From Roseomonas xinghualingensis (GTDB lineage Bacteria; Pseudomonadota; Alphaproteobacteria; Acetobacterales; Acetobacteraceae), in contig NZ_JAOXLP010000001.1 in the NCBI RefSeq assembly GCF_025791835.1, positions 186,001 to 250,000 on the forward strand: a stretch of DNA of 64,000 nucleotides, given 5' to 3'. Below the pieces are notes generated by a model. That model made no database searches. It saw nothing but the letters and a program-made list of their open reading frames with translations, and had not been told where the DNA came from. Positions 46,632 through 55,193 of this stretch are shown here, piece after piece (within the stretch, counting starts at the first letter, position 1; the number at the start of each line of letters is the position of its first letter). A program made the translations under genes and the position numbers.

Positions 46632-47216
46632 ATGAACAACAACACCCCCGCGCCAACCCGCCGCAGCCTCGCGGCGCTCCTCCCCGCCACGGCCCTCGCC
46701 CTGGCCGCCCCCGCCCTCCTCCGCCCCAGGGCGGCACAGGCCGCCAGCCGCGGGGAAATCAACGCCGAGGTCCACGCGGCTCTCCTCCGCCTCCAGAGCC
46801 TCCCGAACGCCCGCCCCCTCTTCGCCCAGGCCCGCGCCACCCTGATCTTCCCCCGCATCATCCAGGGCGGCTTCATCGTCGGCGGCCAGTACGGCGAAGG
46901 CGCCCTCCTCCGCGGAGACGCCATCCAGGGCTACTACAGCATCGCCGGCCTCTCCCTCGGCCTCCTCGCCGGCGCACAGGCCTCCGGCCTCGCCATGTTC
47001 TTCATGACCGACCAGGCCCTCCAAGCCCTCATGTCCGCCGACGGCTGGGAAATCGGCACCGGCCCCAGCGTCGTGGTGCTGGACCGGGGCGTCCAGGCCA
47101 ACATCAACTCCACAACCCTCGCCGAACCCGTCTACGCCATCACCTTCAACCAGGAAGGCCTCATGGCGGCCCTGGCCCTGAACGGCACCAAGATCAGCCG
47201 CATCAACCCCAACTGA
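46632..47216 (+). CDS. Lipid-binding SYLF (Ysc84-like) domain protein, exported
   Basis: A 194-residue exported protein. The leader contains TRRSLAALLPATALALAAPA, consistent with a Tat- or Sec-type signal ending AAQA. The SYLF domain runs to the end, with ARATLIFPRIIQGGFIVGGQ, YGEGALLRGDAIQGYYSIAG and GVQANINSTTLAEPVYAITF. Eukaryotic SYLF domains bind phosphoinositides; bacterial exported versions are of unknown role in the envelope. ATG 46632 follows AGAAGGAA; an in-frame GTG at 46605 is less likely. Confidence 0.87.
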   Translation: MNNNTPAPTRRSLAALLPATALALAAPALLRPRAAQAASRGEINAEVHAALLRLQSLPNARPLFAQARATLIFPRIIQGGFIVGGQYGEGALLRGDAIQGYYSIAGLSLGLLAGAQASGLAMFFMTDQALQALMSADGWEIGTGPSVVVLDRGVQANINSTTLAEPVYAITFNQEGLMAALALNGTKISRINPN

Positions 47217-47221
47217 CGGAA

Positions 47222-47280
47222 CCGGGGGCGCCGCCCCCGGACCCCCCACCGGGGGGTGGACGCACCCCCCGGACCCCGCG
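47222..47280. repeat. Left copy of a double-hairpin repeat flanking the Ldh2-family gene
   Basis: CCGGGGGC-GCC-GCCCCCGG (47222-47240), then CCGGGGGGTG-GACG-CACCCCCCGG (47249-47272), then ACCCCGCG. It is in the same orientation as the copy at 48343-48399, and the two share the first hairpin exactly and the final ACCCCGCG. Confidence 0.7.
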
Positions 47281-47293
47281 ATCTAATGGCGGG

Positions 47294-48337
47294 ATGGAAA
47301 ACGTCCTCACGATTCCCGCCGAATTGCTGCACAAGCAGCTCACCACCGTCTTCACCACCTGGGGCATGTCCCAGGCGGATGCCGACATCACCGCCACCAT
47401 CATGGTCGAAACCGACCTCAGCGGCGTGGACTCCCACGGCGTCGGCATGCTCCCCCACTACCAGAAGCTCCTGCGCGAAAACCGCCTCGACCCCCGCGCC
47501 ACGCCCAAGGTCATCCGGGACAACGGGCCCGCCATCCTCATCGATGGCAACAAGGCCATGGGCCACGTCCCCGCCCACCAGGCCATGCGCGCGGCGATGG
47601 AAAAGGCGAAGCAACACGGCATCGGCGTCGCGGGCGTCGCCAACTCCAACCACTACGGCGCCGCCGGCTGGTACGCCCGCATGGCCGCCGATGAAGGCCT
47701 CGTCGCCATCTCCCTCACCAATGCCAGCCACCTGCTGGTCCCCGTGCGCGGCACCCAGCCCGCCCTCGGCACCAACCCCCTCGCCTTCGCGGTGCCGACC
47801 AGGGACAAGGCCCGCCCCGTCCTGCTGGATATGGCCACCACCACCGTCGCCTACGGCAAGGTCAACATCGCCCGCCGCGCCGGAAAGCCCCTCCCCGCCG
47901 GCTGGGCCATCGATGAACAGGGCGGCCCCGAAACCGACTCCCAGAAGGCCTTCGAGGCCCGCCGCCTCGCCCCCCTCGGCGGCACCCGTGAACTCGGCGC
48001 CCACAAGGGCTACGGCCTCGCCCTGATGGTCGAAATCCTCTGCGCCACCCTCACCGGTTCCCCCAACGCCATGCGCGAAACCGGCCACTTCTTCCTCGTG
48101 CTGGACCCCACCGCCTTCCGCGAGCGCGAGGACTTCCAGAATGACCTCGAAGACCTCCTCGCCCGCATGCGGGGCAACACCCCTGCTGATCCTGCCTACC
48201 CTGTCCTCATCCCTGGTGACCCGGAGCACGATGTTACCGAACAGCGTCAGTGGGATGGAATTCCCATCGTGCAGACACTGGTGGAAGAAGTGAGGGCAGT
48301 CTGCACCGAAAGCGGGGCGCCCTTTATCCTCGCTTGA
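47294..48337 (+). CDS. Ldh2-family malate/lactate/ureidoglycolate-type dehydrogenase
   Basis: NAD(P)-dependent 2-hydroxyacid dehydrogenase unrelated to classical MDH/LDH. The 347 residues show the family motifs ETDLSGVDSHGVGMLPHY, GVANSNHYGAAGWYARMA and GAHKGYGLALMVEILCATLT, the last holding residues of the nicotinamide site. Members act on malate, lactate, ureidoglycolate, sulfolactate or similar acids, and context does not decide which. Unlike its neighbours it is bracketed by two near-identical double-hairpin repeats only a few bases from each end. Confidence 0.88.
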   Translation: MENVLTIPAELLHKQLTTVFTTWGMSQADADITATIMVETDLSGVDSHGVGMLPHYQKLLRENRLDPRATPKVIRDNGPAILIDGNKAMGHVPAHQAMRAAMEKAKQHGIGVAGVANSNHYGAAGWYARMAADEGLVAISLTNASHLLVPVRGTQPALGTNPLAFAVPTRDKARPVLLDMATTTVAYGKVNIARRAGKPLPAGWAIDEQGGPETDSQKAFEARRLAPLGGTRELGAHKGYGLALMVEILCATLTGSPNAMRETGHFFLVLDPTAFREREDFQNDLEDLLARMRGNTPADPAYPVLIPGDPEHDVTEQRQWDGIPIVQTLVEEVRAVCTESGAPFILA

Positions 48338-48342
48338 CAGCC

Positions 48343-48399
48343 CCGGGGGCGCCGCCCCCGGCCCCCGCTGGGGAGCGACCGCGCTCCCCAGACCCCGCG
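48343..48399. repeat. Right copy of the double-hairpin repeat flanking the Ldh2-family gene
   Basis: CCGGGGGC-GCC-GCCCCCGG (48343-48361), then CTGGGGAGCG-ACCG-CGCTCCCCAG (48368-48391), then ACCCCGCG. It begins 5 bp after the dehydrogenase stop. Base composition changes sharply to AT-rich immediately beyond it. Confidence 0.7.
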
Positions 48400-48811
48400 C
48401 ACTCAAAAAGAGCCGTGTACGGTATTGGCAGAGAGCAAAATGTCAGCTTTCGGCTGCACTATGATCACAAGCAGCTATCATCAGCGGTACCTGGGAATGC
48501 CTAACCCAATCCAGATTTATTTTGATCCGGTCTCCTTATTTGTCTCCATGCTCCACCACGATATACCGATCGAGATCTAAGAAATGGCTTGAGAACGCTA
48601 CTAAGTCAGCCTACCAGACCCTTCCACCTCCGCCGCGTTATTGAGCTTTGTCAAAGCAATCTGCGCTGGCGGCTCGCGTGTTGGAGTGTAAAGTGCATTT
48701 ATATTAGAAACGCGTGTGATGCTGCGCGCATTAAGGCGCGATTGTAACGCGTGCGGGACATGGCCACTGAATACTTCTGTCGACGGTTAGAACAAGCTCG
48801 GAACCAAGAAA
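48400..48811. other. AT-rich non-coding stretch at the left side of the foreign segment
   Basis: About 410 bp with composition quite unlike the surrounding chromosome (runs such as CTCAAAAAGAGCC, ATTTATATTAGAAACG). I find no convincing gene: the only sizeable frame runs antisense into the HEPN gene. No clear inverted or direct repeats mark an element end. Probably decayed or regulatory DNA acquired with the HEPN gene. Confidence 0.5.
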
Positions 48812-49768
48812 TTAGCTCAGTAATTTATAATCATCAACTATACGAGGCAATTCAGCGCTTTGACAGTTCGCGATCATCTCTACACACAGAAAAAGAAATT
48901 CGATATCTTCGATCATTGAGGCTGTTACGTTGATGCGCTTGATGCCGTGCGCGATCGCATTCCTTGTGGCAAAATGTTCATTGAATAACTGAAGGAGCCT
49001 AGATATCAATGGGACTTTTTCGATCTCGTTGTTAGAGATAAAGCGTTTGAGGTTGAGGCGGAACTTGTCAGATAGTTCCATGCGCTTAAGATCTTTTAAT
49101 TCCGAGTACATAAATAAATCACGCAAGTGAAAGTTTGTTTGGCTATCGATGGCGGTCAGGTATGTGAAATATGCTTGCTTGAGGCGTTTTTCGGTGCGAA
49201 GCGCGAGAGCTTCTCCTATCGTTTCGAGAAAAAACTCGCCAGGGACGTCATTGTTTTTTAGTCCGTCAATGGACAGGACCGCAATAATATCGTTCTTTAG
49301 TACGGTCTTGTAGCTTGATTTTAGGATTCCATTCAATGTGACCGTACGTTCAAGGGGCTGTAATATAATCTGTTCAATTTTCAAAGATCCGCCGATGTTG
49401 GGGGTTTTGTATAGAATTGGCTTATTGTCCTCATACTCACCCAAGAAGATTCCAAAATCTTCCTCGTGTACGTCAAATAGATAATAGTAATTTTCTGAGA
49501 GGTCGATGTTGGCTGTTATGCTGAAGGTGCCATATTCCTCTTTGGTCGAATCATTGATGTTGAATGAGAAATCGAGGGATATTTGTTCTTCATAGCTTTT
49601 GTGCACCCTGAGATCTGACATTATCTGCCAGCGATTCCTTAACACCAACTCGCGGAATTTTTTTAGTGTAATAGCAGGCTTTTTTTTGGCTAAATCAGCC
49701 TGACCACCAGCAACCTTAAACTTCGACACGCGATTCTCCGCATGGTTCACTTTGCTAGTTTGTTGCAT
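48812..49768 (-). CDS. HEPN-domain protein, predicted RNase (defence or toxin candidate)
   Basis: A 318-residue soluble protein with Lys/Asn/Ile/Phe-rich composition and AT-rich codons, unlike any neighbour. Residues 1-175 form a mixed, beta-rich region of unrecognised family (DLRVHKSYEEQISLDFSF, then ANIDLSENYYYLFDVHEED). Residues 180-318 are helical, and ATRNAIAHG at 267-275 gives Arg269-Asn270-x3-His274, the canonical HEPN RNase motif (R, polar, x3, H), in a context resembling RiboL-PSP/MAE_28990-type HEPN proteins. HEPN enzymes act in toxin-antitoxin, abortive infection and CRISPR systems. There is no partner gene. The first ATG (49768) lacks a Shine-Dalgarno; ATG near residue 50 is possible. 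Confidence 0.65.
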   Translation of the reverse strand: MQQTSKVNHAENRVSKFKVAGGQADLAKKKPAITLKKFRELVLRNRWQIMSDLRVHKSYEEQISLDFSFNINDSTKEEYGTFSITANIDLSENYYYLFDVHEEDFGIFLGEYEDNKPILYKTPNIGGSLKIEQIILQPLERTVTLNGILKSSYKTVLKNDIIAVLSIDGLKNNDVPGEFFLETIGEALALRTEKRLKQAYFTYLTAIDSQTNFHLRDLFMYSELKDLKRMELSDKFRLNLKRFISNNEIEKVPLISRLLQLFNEHFATRNAIAHGIKRINVTASMIEDIEFLFLCVEMIANCQSAELPRIVDDYKLLS

Positions 49769-50039
49769 TCAGTAACACAAAGCAATTGATGGGGATTAAA
49801 ATTACCTTGCCGTCATCGGGCAGGCGGACTTTAGAAGTTTATTTGCGGAATATTGCCGTCCGGCATATGCCCCGAGCGAACGACAGCTTGCCGGCTAGCT
49901 GTGCCGGCCTGCCCTCTAAGCAGGGCTTCGGCTACGCGAGTCGATTCCGGGGCTTAAGGTTCCCTCTTGTAAGGTATAAATTCCTTGATATTGGGTATGC
50001 ATCCTGTGTAAGGGGAATTTTTCCAGGGAGCCCCACCCC
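49769..50039. other. AT-rich leader region of the HEPN gene with two tandem hairpins
   Basis: About 270 bp between the HEPN start and the DUF4096 gene. It contains GCCGGC-TAGCTGT-GCCGGC (49890-49908) followed 2 bp later by GCCCT-CTAAGC-AGGGC (49911-49926), then an AT-rich stretch with three AAGG-containing steps (CTTAAGG, GTAAGG, GTAAGG) up to 50015. No open frame of note. It probably holds the HEPN promoter and the left flank of an old mobile element. Confidence 0.45.
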
Positions 50040-50603
50040 ATGTCCCACTCCCGCCCCTGGTCCCCCCTCTCCGACGCCGAGTGGGCCGCCCTCGCCCCCC
50101 ACCTCCCTCTCACTGGCGCCGGCCGCCCCATCGCCAACCCCCGCGCGCGGCTGGATGCCATCTTCCAGTTCGTCACCACCACAATCCCCTGGACCAGCTT
50201 TCGCAGCGCCCACACCCGCACGGATACGCTGCACCGCCAGTTCCGCCGCTGGGCCCGCATGGGCGTCTGGTCCCGCCTCCTCACCCTGGTCGCGAAGCGC
50301 CGCGCCCCGAAACATCTGAAATCAATCGCCGATTGGATCGTGGCCGCCCATCGCCGCACCTATCGCATCCTCGGCATCCCCGCCCTCACCCTCGCCCGCC
50401 GCCTGGGCATGAGAAACGCCCTGCCCGGCCCCTCCTGGATGCTCCCCGATCCGGATTTGTCCGAACTCGTCCATCGCGCGGTCCGCCGCATTCTGAATCG
50501 GCCCCTCACCCGGGCCGCCATCCCCCTCCTCCGCGCCTGCCGATTGCTCCTGAAGGCCGCGGAAGGCCGCAGGCGCATACCCGCCTGCCTGATTCCGCAA
50601 TGA
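50040..50603 (+). CDS. DUF4096/IS5-like transposase N-terminal domain protein, no DDE domain
   Basis: A 187-residue protein whose first 85 residues match the helix-turn-helix domain of IS5-family transposases ([19 protein letters not shown], then [13 protein letters not shown] and [20 protein letters not shown]). The rest, rich in Arg and Leu, has no DDE catalytic region. GC-rich codon use matches the host chromosome, and ATG 50040 has a good AGGGAG site. No terminal inverted repeats are obvious. It is either a truncated transposase or, given intact coding character to the stop, a domesticated DNA-binding protein. metK lies 101 bp downstream. Confidence 0.65.
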   Translation: MSHSRPWSPLSDAEWAALAPHLPLTGAGRPIANPRARLDAIFQFVTTTIPWTSFRSAHTRTDTLHRQFRRWARMGVWSRLLTLVAKRRAPKHLKSIADWIVAAHRRTYRILGIPALTLARRLGMRNALPGPSWMLPDPDLSELVHRAVRRILNRPLTRAAIPLLRACRLLLKAAEGRRRIPACLIPQ

Positions 50604-50704
50604 CACTGCTTCTTGACCCCCCCTCCCACCCCTGCGAAACCACCGCGCCGCCCGGAAACCCGGACCCCGGCTTCCAACAACGCGACAAGAGGCCGAATCA
50701 CGCC

Positions 50705-51892
50705 ATGCGCGACCAGGGCGAGTACCTTTTCACCTCGGAGTCCGTCTCCGAAGGCCACCCCGATAAGGTGGCGGACCGCATCTCCGATACCGTCCTCGAT
50801 ACCTTCCTCGAGGCCGATCCCTATGCCCGCGTCGCCTGCGAAACACTGGTGACGACGAACCGCATCGTCATCGCCGGCGAAACCCGTGGCCCGGCCGACA
50901 TCACGGCCGATCTCCTGATGCACGCCGCCCGCATGGCGGTGCGCGATATCGGCTACGACCAGGAAGGCTTCTCCTGGCGCAACGCCCACGTCGAATGCCA
51001 CCTCCACGCCCAGTCCGCGCATATCGCGCAGGGTGTGGACGCCGCCGGCAACAAGGATGAAGGCGCCGGCGACCAGGGCATCATGTTCGGCTACGCCTGC
51101 CGCGAAACGCCCGAGCTGATGCCGGCCCCCCTCTACTACTCCCACCTGATCCTCCGCCGGATCAGCGAGGCCCGCCGCAACCAGGACATCACCGCCAAGG
51201 GCCTCCAGCCCGACGCCAAGTCCCAGGTCACGCTGCGCTATGTCGATGGCAAGCCCGTCGGCGCCACCAGCGTCGTCGTCTCCACCCAGCACGACGAAGG
51301 CATGACGCAGGAAGAGGTCCGCGCCCTCGTCCTCCCCTTCATCGAGACCTCCCTCCCCCCCGGCTGGATGCCGCCGGAGGATGAGCTCTACGTGAACCCC
51401 ACCGGCACCTTCGTCATCGGTGGCCCGGATGGCGACTGCGGCCTCACCGGCCGCAAGATCATCGTGGACACCTACGGCGGCGCGGCCCCGCATGGCGGCG
51501 GCGCCTTCTCCGGCAAGGACCCCACGAAGGTGGACCGCTCGGCCGCCTACGCCGCCCGCTACGTCGCCAAGAACGTCGTCGCCGCCGGCCTGGCCGATCG
51601 CTGCACCATGCAGGTCTCCTACGCCATCGGCGTGGCCAAGCCCCTGTCGATCTATTTCGACCTGCACGGCACCGGTAAGGACGTGGACGAGGCCAAGCTG
51701 GTCCGCATCATCGGCGACATGGTGAACCTCTCCCCCCGCGGGATCCGGGAGCACCTGCACCTCAACCGCCCGATCTACGTCCCCACCAGCAGCTACGGCC
51801 ATTTCGGCCGCACCCCGGATGCCGAAAAGGGCACCTTCACCTGGGAGCGCACCGACCTGGCCGCCGAGCTGAAGCGCGCCTTCAACCGCTGA
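50705..51892 (+). CDS. metK: S-adenosylmethionine synthetase
   Basis: Makes SAM from methionine and ATP. The 395 residues open with [20 protein letters not shown] (ATP and metal binding), and contain [12 protein letters not shown] and the phosphate-loop [20 protein letters not shown], all diagnostic; the C-terminus is [23 protein letters not shown] 50705 gives the standard N-terminus. The 101-bp leader does not match any SAM riboswitch class I can recall. A GC-rich terminator-like hairpin and trmB follow. Confidence 0.97.
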   Translation: MRDQGEYLFTSESVSEGHPDKVADRISDTVLDTFLEADPYARVACETLVTTNRIVIAGETRGPADITADLLMHAARMAVRDIGYDQEGFSWRNAHVECHLHAQSAHIAQGVDAAGNKDEGAGDQGIMFGYACRETPELMPAPLYYSHLILRRISEARRNQDITAKGLQPDAKSQVTLRYVDGKPVGATSVVVSTQHDEGMTQEEVRALVLPFIETSLPPGWMPPEDELYVNPTGTFVIGGPDGDCGLTGRKIIVDTYGGAAPHGGGAFSGKDPTKVDRSAAYAARYVAKNVVAAGLADRCTMQVSYAIGVAKPLSIYFDLHGTGKDVDEAKLVRIIGDMVNLSPRGIREHLHLNRPIYVPTSSYGHFGRTPDAEKGTFTWERTDLAAELKRAFNR

Positions 51893-52015
51893 GCAGGAGA
51901 ACAGGAACGAATCGGTTGCCGTTTTGTTCTTGTTAACCTAAGGTCCCCTCACCGGGACCCCCATCCCGGCCGGCCCTTCCCCCGGGGCCGGACGGACTGC
52001 TCCCCACAGTCCCGA

Positions 52016-52050
52016 AAGGGCCGCCCCGCACCCCCTGCGCGGCGGCCCTT
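52016..52050 (+). terminator. Hairpin between metK and trmB
   Basis: AAGGGCCGCC (52016-52025) pairs with GGCGGCCCTT (52041-52050) over a 15-nt loop, followed by CCCCTCCCC. It ends 18 bp before the trmB start, so it may be a metK terminator or an attenuator of trmB. Confidence 0.55.
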
Positions 52051-52068
52051 CCCCTCCCCGGCGCACCC

Positions 52069-52782
52069 ATGGCCTACGATTCCTCTCGCCCCCCTCCCCC
52101 CGCCGAAGGCATCCCGGACCGCCTCTATGGCCGGCGCCGTGGCCATCCCCTGCGCCCCCGCCAGCAGCGCCTGCTGGAGGAAACCCTCCCCCGCATCACC
52201 CTCGCCACCCCCGAATCCCCCCGCGCCTCCTTCCCCCTGGAAGCCGAGGCCCTGTGGCTCGAGGTCGGCTTCGGCGGCGGTGAGCACGCCCTCGAACTCG
52301 CCTCGAAGAACCCCCGCGTAGCCCTCATCGCCTCCGAGGTTTTCGAGAACGGGCTCTGCTCCCTCCTCACCCACCTCGTCCCCGAGGGCGAGGAAGCCAC
52401 CGCCCCCCTCCCAGCCAACCTGCGCCTCTGGCCGCGTGACGCCCGCCATCTCCTGATGGCCCTGCCCGACGCGTCGCTCGACCGCCTCTTCCTGATGTTC
52501 CCCGACCCCTGGCCCAAGGCCCGGCACAGCAAGCGCCGCTTCGTCCACCCCGCCCTGCTGCCCCTCCTGGCCCAGAAGCTCCGCCCCGGCGCCGAGTGGC
52601 GCATCGCCAGCGACGATCCCACCTACCAGGCATGGGTGGACGAGGTGATGGGCGCGCAGGACCTGTTCGAGCTCGCGGAGCACCACGCCGAACACCCCGA
52701 GGGCTGGCCCCGCACCCGCTATGAGGCCAAGGCCATCCGTGAAGGCCGCAACCCCCGCTGGTGGATCTGGCGTCGGCGTTAA
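52069..52782 (+). CDS. trmB: tRNA (guanine-N7)-methyltransferase TrmB
   Basis: Uses SAM to make m7G46 in the variable loop of tRNA. The 237 residues contain the SAM-binding motif LEVGFGGGEHALELASKNPR, the family motif MFPDPWPKARHSKRRF and the C-terminal EGWPRTRYEAKAIREGRNPR that contacts substrate. ATG 52069 is the first start. Its placement just after metK puts a SAM consumer beside the SAM producer. The rimP leader begins within 20 bp of the stop. Confidence 0.95.
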   Translation: MAYDSSRPPPPAEGIPDRLYGRRRGHPLRPRQQRLLEETLPRITLATPESPRASFPLEAEALWLEVGFGGGEHALELASKNPRVALIASEVFENGLCSLLTHLVPEGEEATAPLPANLRLWPRDARHLLMALPDASLDRLFLMFPDPWPKARHSKRRFVHPALLPLLAQKLRPGAEWRIASDDPTYQAWVDEVMGAQDLFELAEHHAEHPEGWPRTRYEAKAIREGRNPRWWIWRRR

Positions 52783-52800
52783 TGCTTGTAACCGGCTGGT

Positions 52801-52877
52801 GCGGCGGCTATATGCGGATGCAAGACAATCCGCCGTATCAGGGGGGTGGCCTTCACGGGCCGCCTTTTTTTATTTTT
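52801..52877 (+). promoter_or_regulatory. rimP-leader-like attenuator upstream of the rimP-nusA-infB operon
   Basis: An upstream imperfect stem (GCGGAT 52814-52819 with ATCCGC 52828-52833) is followed by an intrinsic terminator, GGTGGCC-TTCACG-GGCCGCC (52845-52864), with TTTTTTTATTTTT. GGCGG at 52803-52807 could pair with CCGCC at 52860-52864 to form an antiterminator. A rimP leader with a terminator has been described in alphaproteobacteria; this fits in position and form. The U-tract supplies the rimP TTG start. Confidence 0.7.
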
Positions 52878-53460
52878 GGAATCTGACCTTCCCCAGCACG
52901 AGGGCCTTGAGGCCCGCATCGCCGCTGCCATCGCGCCGACACTGGCGACGATGGGCTACGAGCTTGTGCGCGTGCAGATCCAGGGCAAGGAACGCCCCAC
53001 CGTGCAGATCATGGCCGACCGTGCAGACGGCAGCCTGATCGGCGTCAGGGACTGCGAGGCGATCAGCCACGCTGTCGGCGCCGTGCTCGACGTGGACGAT
53101 CCCTTCCCCGGCCTCTGGAACCTCGAAGTCTCCTCCGCCGGCATCGACCGCCCGCTGACCCGCACCAAGGACTGGGTGCGCTTCGCCAGCCAGGTGGCGA
53201 TAGTGGAGATGATCGTCCCGCATGAGGGGCGCCGCCGCTTCCGCGGGCGCATCCTCTCCGCCGACGAGAACGAGGTCAGCCTGAAGCTGGAAGAGGGCGG
53301 AGAAGTCACCCTCCCCCGCGGCAATATCCGCCGCGCCAAGCTGGTGCTGACCGACGAGCTGATCGCGGCCACCGCCCTGCCCGAACCTGATGACGCCGAT
53401 GCCGAGGCGGCCCCGAAGAAGGCCCCGAAGCGCTGGCGCCCCCCTTCCGAGAGGAACTGA
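52876..53460 (+). CDS. rimP: Ribosome maturation factor RimP
   Basis: Needed for 30S subunit maturation. The N-terminal domain ([39 protein letters not shown]) and the catalogued motif [19 protein letters not shown] are diagnostic, followed by an Sm-like C-terminal domain and a Lys-rich tail. TTG 52876 gives 194 residues starting MESDLPQHE, which fits the family; a longer ATG frame from 52846 would have to read through the terminator stem. First gene of rimP-nusA-ylxR-infB-rbfA; nusA starts 5 bp after its stop. Confidence 0.93.
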   Translation: MESDLPQHEGLEARIAAAIAPTLATMGYELVRVQIQGKERPTVQIMADRADGSLIGVRDCEAISHAVGAVLDVDDPFPGLWNLEVSSAGIDRPLTRTKDWVRFASQVAIVEMIVPHEGRRRFRGRILSADENEVSLKLEEGGEVTLPRGNIRRAKLVLTDELIAATALPEPDDADAEAAPKKAPKRWRPPSERN

Positions 53461-53465
53461 AACTC

Positions 53466-55193
53466 ATGGCCGTGGACGTCGCAATCGCCCGCCCCGAGCT
53501 TCTCCAGGTCGCGGATGCCGTGGCCCGCGAGAAGATGATCGAGCGCGAGGAGGTGCTCGAGGCGATGGAGCAGGCCATGTCCAAGGCCGGCCGTGCCAAG
53601 TACGGCCAGGAAAAGGACATCCGCGCCACCATCGACCGCAAGAACGGCGAGGTCCGCCTCTCCCGCTGGACCGAGGTGGTCGATCAGGAGCCCGTCGAGA
53701 ACGAGGCGACGCAGATCCCGCATCGCATCGCGGTGCGCATCAAGCCGGGCATCCAGGTTGGCGAGTTCATCGTCGATCCACTGCCGCCGATCGATTTCGG
53801 CCGCATCGCCGCCCAGACCGCCAAGCAGGTGATCGTGCAGCGCGTGCGCGAGGTCGAGCGCCGCAAGCAGTTCGACGAGTACAAGGACCGCGTCGGCGAG
53901 ATCATCAATGGCGTGGTGAAGCGGACCGAATACGGGAACCTGATGGTCGATCTCGGCCGCGCCGAGGCGCTGCTGCGCCGCGACGAGACGATCCCGCGCG
54001 AGGCCTTCCGCAACGGCGACCGCGTACGCGCCTATATCTACGACGTGCGCGAGGAGCAGCGCGGGCCGCAGATCTTCCTCTCGCGCACGCATCCGGGGTT
54101 CCTGGCGAAGCTCTTCGCCCAGGAGGTGCCGGAGATCTATGACGGCATCATCGAGATCAAGGCGGTGGCCCGCGACCCGGGCTCGCGCGCCAAGATGGCG
54201 GTGATCTCGCGCGACAGCTCCATCGACCCGGTCGGTGCCTGCGTCGGCATGCGCGGCTCGCGCGTGCAGGCGGTGGTGCAGGAGCTGCAGGGCGAGAAGA
54301 TCGACATCATCCCCTGGTCGCCCGATCCCCCGACCTTCATCGTGAACGCCCTGGCCCCGGCCGAGGTGAGCAAGGTGGTGCTGGACGATGAGGGCCGCCG
54401 CGTTGAGGTGGTGGTGCCGGACGACCAGCTCTCCCTGGCCATCGGCCGCCGCGGCCAGAACGTGCGCCTCGCCTCGCAGCTCACCCGCTACGACGTGGAC
54501 ATCCTGACCGAGGCCGAGGAATCCGAGCGGCGCCAGGAAGACTTCCGCAAGCGCTCATCCCTCTTCGTCGAGGGGCTGGACGTGGATGACGTCATCGCCG
54601 GCCTGCTGGTGACAGAGGGCTTCTCCTCGCTGGAGGAGGTCATCGAGACGGATGACGAGGAACTCGCCGCGATCGAGGGCTTCGACGAGAACGTCGCGGC
54701 CGAGCTGAAGCGCCGTGCCCAGACCAGCCTGGAGCGCCGCGACCAGGAGCTGGACGAGAAGCGTCGGGCTCTGGGCGTGGTGGATGCGGTTGGCGAGGCT
54801 GGCGGCTTCACCCCGGCCATGATGGTTGCCCTCGGTGAGAAGGGCGTGAAGACGCTCGACGACCTGGGCGACCTGGCCGCCGACGAGCTGATCGAGATCC
54901 TCGGCGAGGACAGCGTCGACGAGGAGACGGCCAACGCCATCATCATGGCGGCCCGTCAGCGCGCCGGCTGGTTCGGTCCCGAGGAGCAGGCGGCCGCCGA
55001 GGCCGCGGCCCAGGCCGCTGCCGAAGAGGCCGCCCAGGCTGCCGCCGAAGAGGCGGCCCTGGCCGAGAGCGGTGAGGAGCCGGCCGAAGACGAGGAGGCT
55101 TCCGGTGAGGAAGCTTCTGGCGAGGAGGTTTCCGGCGATGAGGCCGCTGCCCCCGCCGAGGATGACAAGGAGAACGGCGACGCCCGGGCCTGA
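53466..55193 (+). CDS. nusA: Transcription termination/antitermination protein NusA
   Basis: Binds RNA polymerase and nascent RNA, modulating pausing, termination and antitermination. The 575 residues comprise the N-terminal polymerase-binding domain, an S1 domain ([20 protein letters not shown]), KH1 and KH2 ([20 protein letters not shown] and [19 protein letters not shown]), and two C-terminal helix-hairpin-helix repeats. The last 75 residues are an acidic Ala/Glu-rich tail with short repeats ([15 protein letters not shown]), which is longer than in most NusA proteins. Its end overlaps the ylxR start by 32 bp. Confidence 0.96.
   Translation: MAVDVAIARPELLQVADAVAREKMIEREEVLEAMEQAMSKAGRAKYGQEKDIRATIDRKNGEVRLSRWTEVVDQEPVENEATQIPHRIAVRIKPGIQVGEFIVDPLPPIDFGRIAAQTAKQVIVQRVREVERRKQFDEYKDRVGEIINGVVKRTEYGNLMVDLGRAEALLRRDETIPREAFRNGDRVRAYIYDVREEQRGPQIFLSRTHPGFLAKLFAQEVPEIYDGIIEIKAVARDPGSRAKMAVISRDSSIDPVGACVGMRGSRVQAVVQELQGEKIDIIPWSPDPPTFIVNALAPAEVSKVVLDDEGRRVEVVVPDDQLSLAIGRRGQNVRLASQLTRYDVDILTEAEESERRQEDFRKRSSLFVEGLDVDDVIAGLLVTEGFSSLEEVIETDDEELAAIEGFDENVAAELKRRAQTSLERRDQELDEKRRALGVVDAVGEAGGFTPAMMVALGEKGVKTLDDLGDLAADELIEILGEDSVDEETANAIIMAARQRAGWFGPEEQAAAEAAAQAAAEEAAQAAAEEAALAESGEEPAEDEEASGEEASGEEVSGDEAAAPAEDDKENGDARA

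Noticed and set aside
48751..48933. 60-residue plus-strand frame at the edge of the AT-rich island
   Set aside because: It overlaps the C-terminal coding end of the HEPN gene on the opposite strand, has no ribosome binding site and no recognisable features.
49921..49960. Possible tRNA fragment (GAGTCGATTCC resembles a T-loop)
   Set aside because: The flanking bases do not form a 5-bp T-stem or an acceptor stem; treated as chance.
50604..50704. Possible SAM riboswitch in the metK leader
   Set aside because: I could not match conserved cores of the SAM-I, SAM-II, SAM/SAH or SAH classes, and no convincing pseudoknot was seen.
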